Below, one piece after another: positions 1 through 64,000 of a stretch of 64,000 nt of DNA. This stretch comes from Cinclus cinclus (taxonomy: Eukaryota; Chordata; Aves; Passeriformes; Cinclidae), in the NCBI RefSeq assembly GCF_963662255.1, contig NC_085049.1, positions 29,110,142-29,174,141 of the forward strand, read 5' to 3'. The translations under genes were made by a program, and so were the position numbers. The notes beneath the pieces are model-generated. The model was not told the DNA's origin. It saw nothing but the letters and a program-made list of their open reading frames with translations, and ran no database searches. The stretch's first letter is position 1, and every line of letters begins with the position of its first letter.

Positions 1-131
1 TTCATAAATCTTTTAATATGAATTCCACAAAAGCCCTCATTAAAATGCCATTGTATGTGACATAACATAGCATTGACCTTGCTGACAAAGAGCATTAAAT
101 TGTGTCTCTGAATGATTGCTGATCCTCCTAC

Positions 132-63846
<63,715 letters not shown>

Positions 63847-64000
63847 CTGCCACAGAACAACAGCATGTGTGTTAGCAAGTGCTGCAGCACCCCAGGGAGC
63901 CCCAGTGCAAGGCTCCAGTTCCCAAGGACCCCAGATGTGGACTGCAACTGGCCACCTCATTGCCTGCCACACTTCTCAGAAAACAGCAGCACTTCTAAAT

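Overview
This is a piece of a vertebrate nuclear genome, almost certainly a bird. The evidence is spliced genes with GT/AG introns, several CR1 LINE 3' ends with the terminal ATTCTATG-type motif, and a solo LTR of a kind common in songbird genomes. The passerine placement is inferred from that LTR. There is no prokaryotic, CRISPR or phage content, and I found no new multi-gene system.

Two protein-coding genes occupy the window on opposite strands. CACNA2D4, the alpha2delta-4 auxiliary subunit of voltage-gated calcium channels, runs on the minus strand across the whole window. Fourteen consecutive internal coding exons lie between 63846 and 132. Joined, they give an open frame of 1128 nt (376 codons), starting and ending in phase 0 with every junction in phase. 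The exons for the N-terminal part and VWA domain lie beyond 64000, and the C-terminal exons lie before position 1.

Thirteen of these exons are packed into about 24 kb (40064-63846). The next intron is 39.9 kb (194-40063) and contains LRTM2 on the plus strand, an LRR transmembrane protein of 370 residues. Its coding exons are 16642-16708, 20569-21159 and 22622-23076. Candidate 5'UTR exons end at 4512 and 15010, and the 3'UTR may run to about 26885. The same nested antisense arrangement is known for mammalian LRTM2/CACNA2D4.

Region by region: 1-131 CACNA2D4 intron; 132-193 exon N; 194-3400 intron; 3400-4512 likely LRTM2 promoter and first exon; 4513-16546 LRTM2 5' intron, with an unidentified candidate exon at 8972-9118; 16547-26885 LRTM2 body; 26886-40063 intron with decayed CR1, a solo LTR and an RFX-like site; 40064-63846 the compact CACNA2D4 exon cluster, with an intronic CpG-rich block at 43540-43930 and several CR1 insertions; 63847-64000 intron. 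No tRNA or rRNA gene was recognised.
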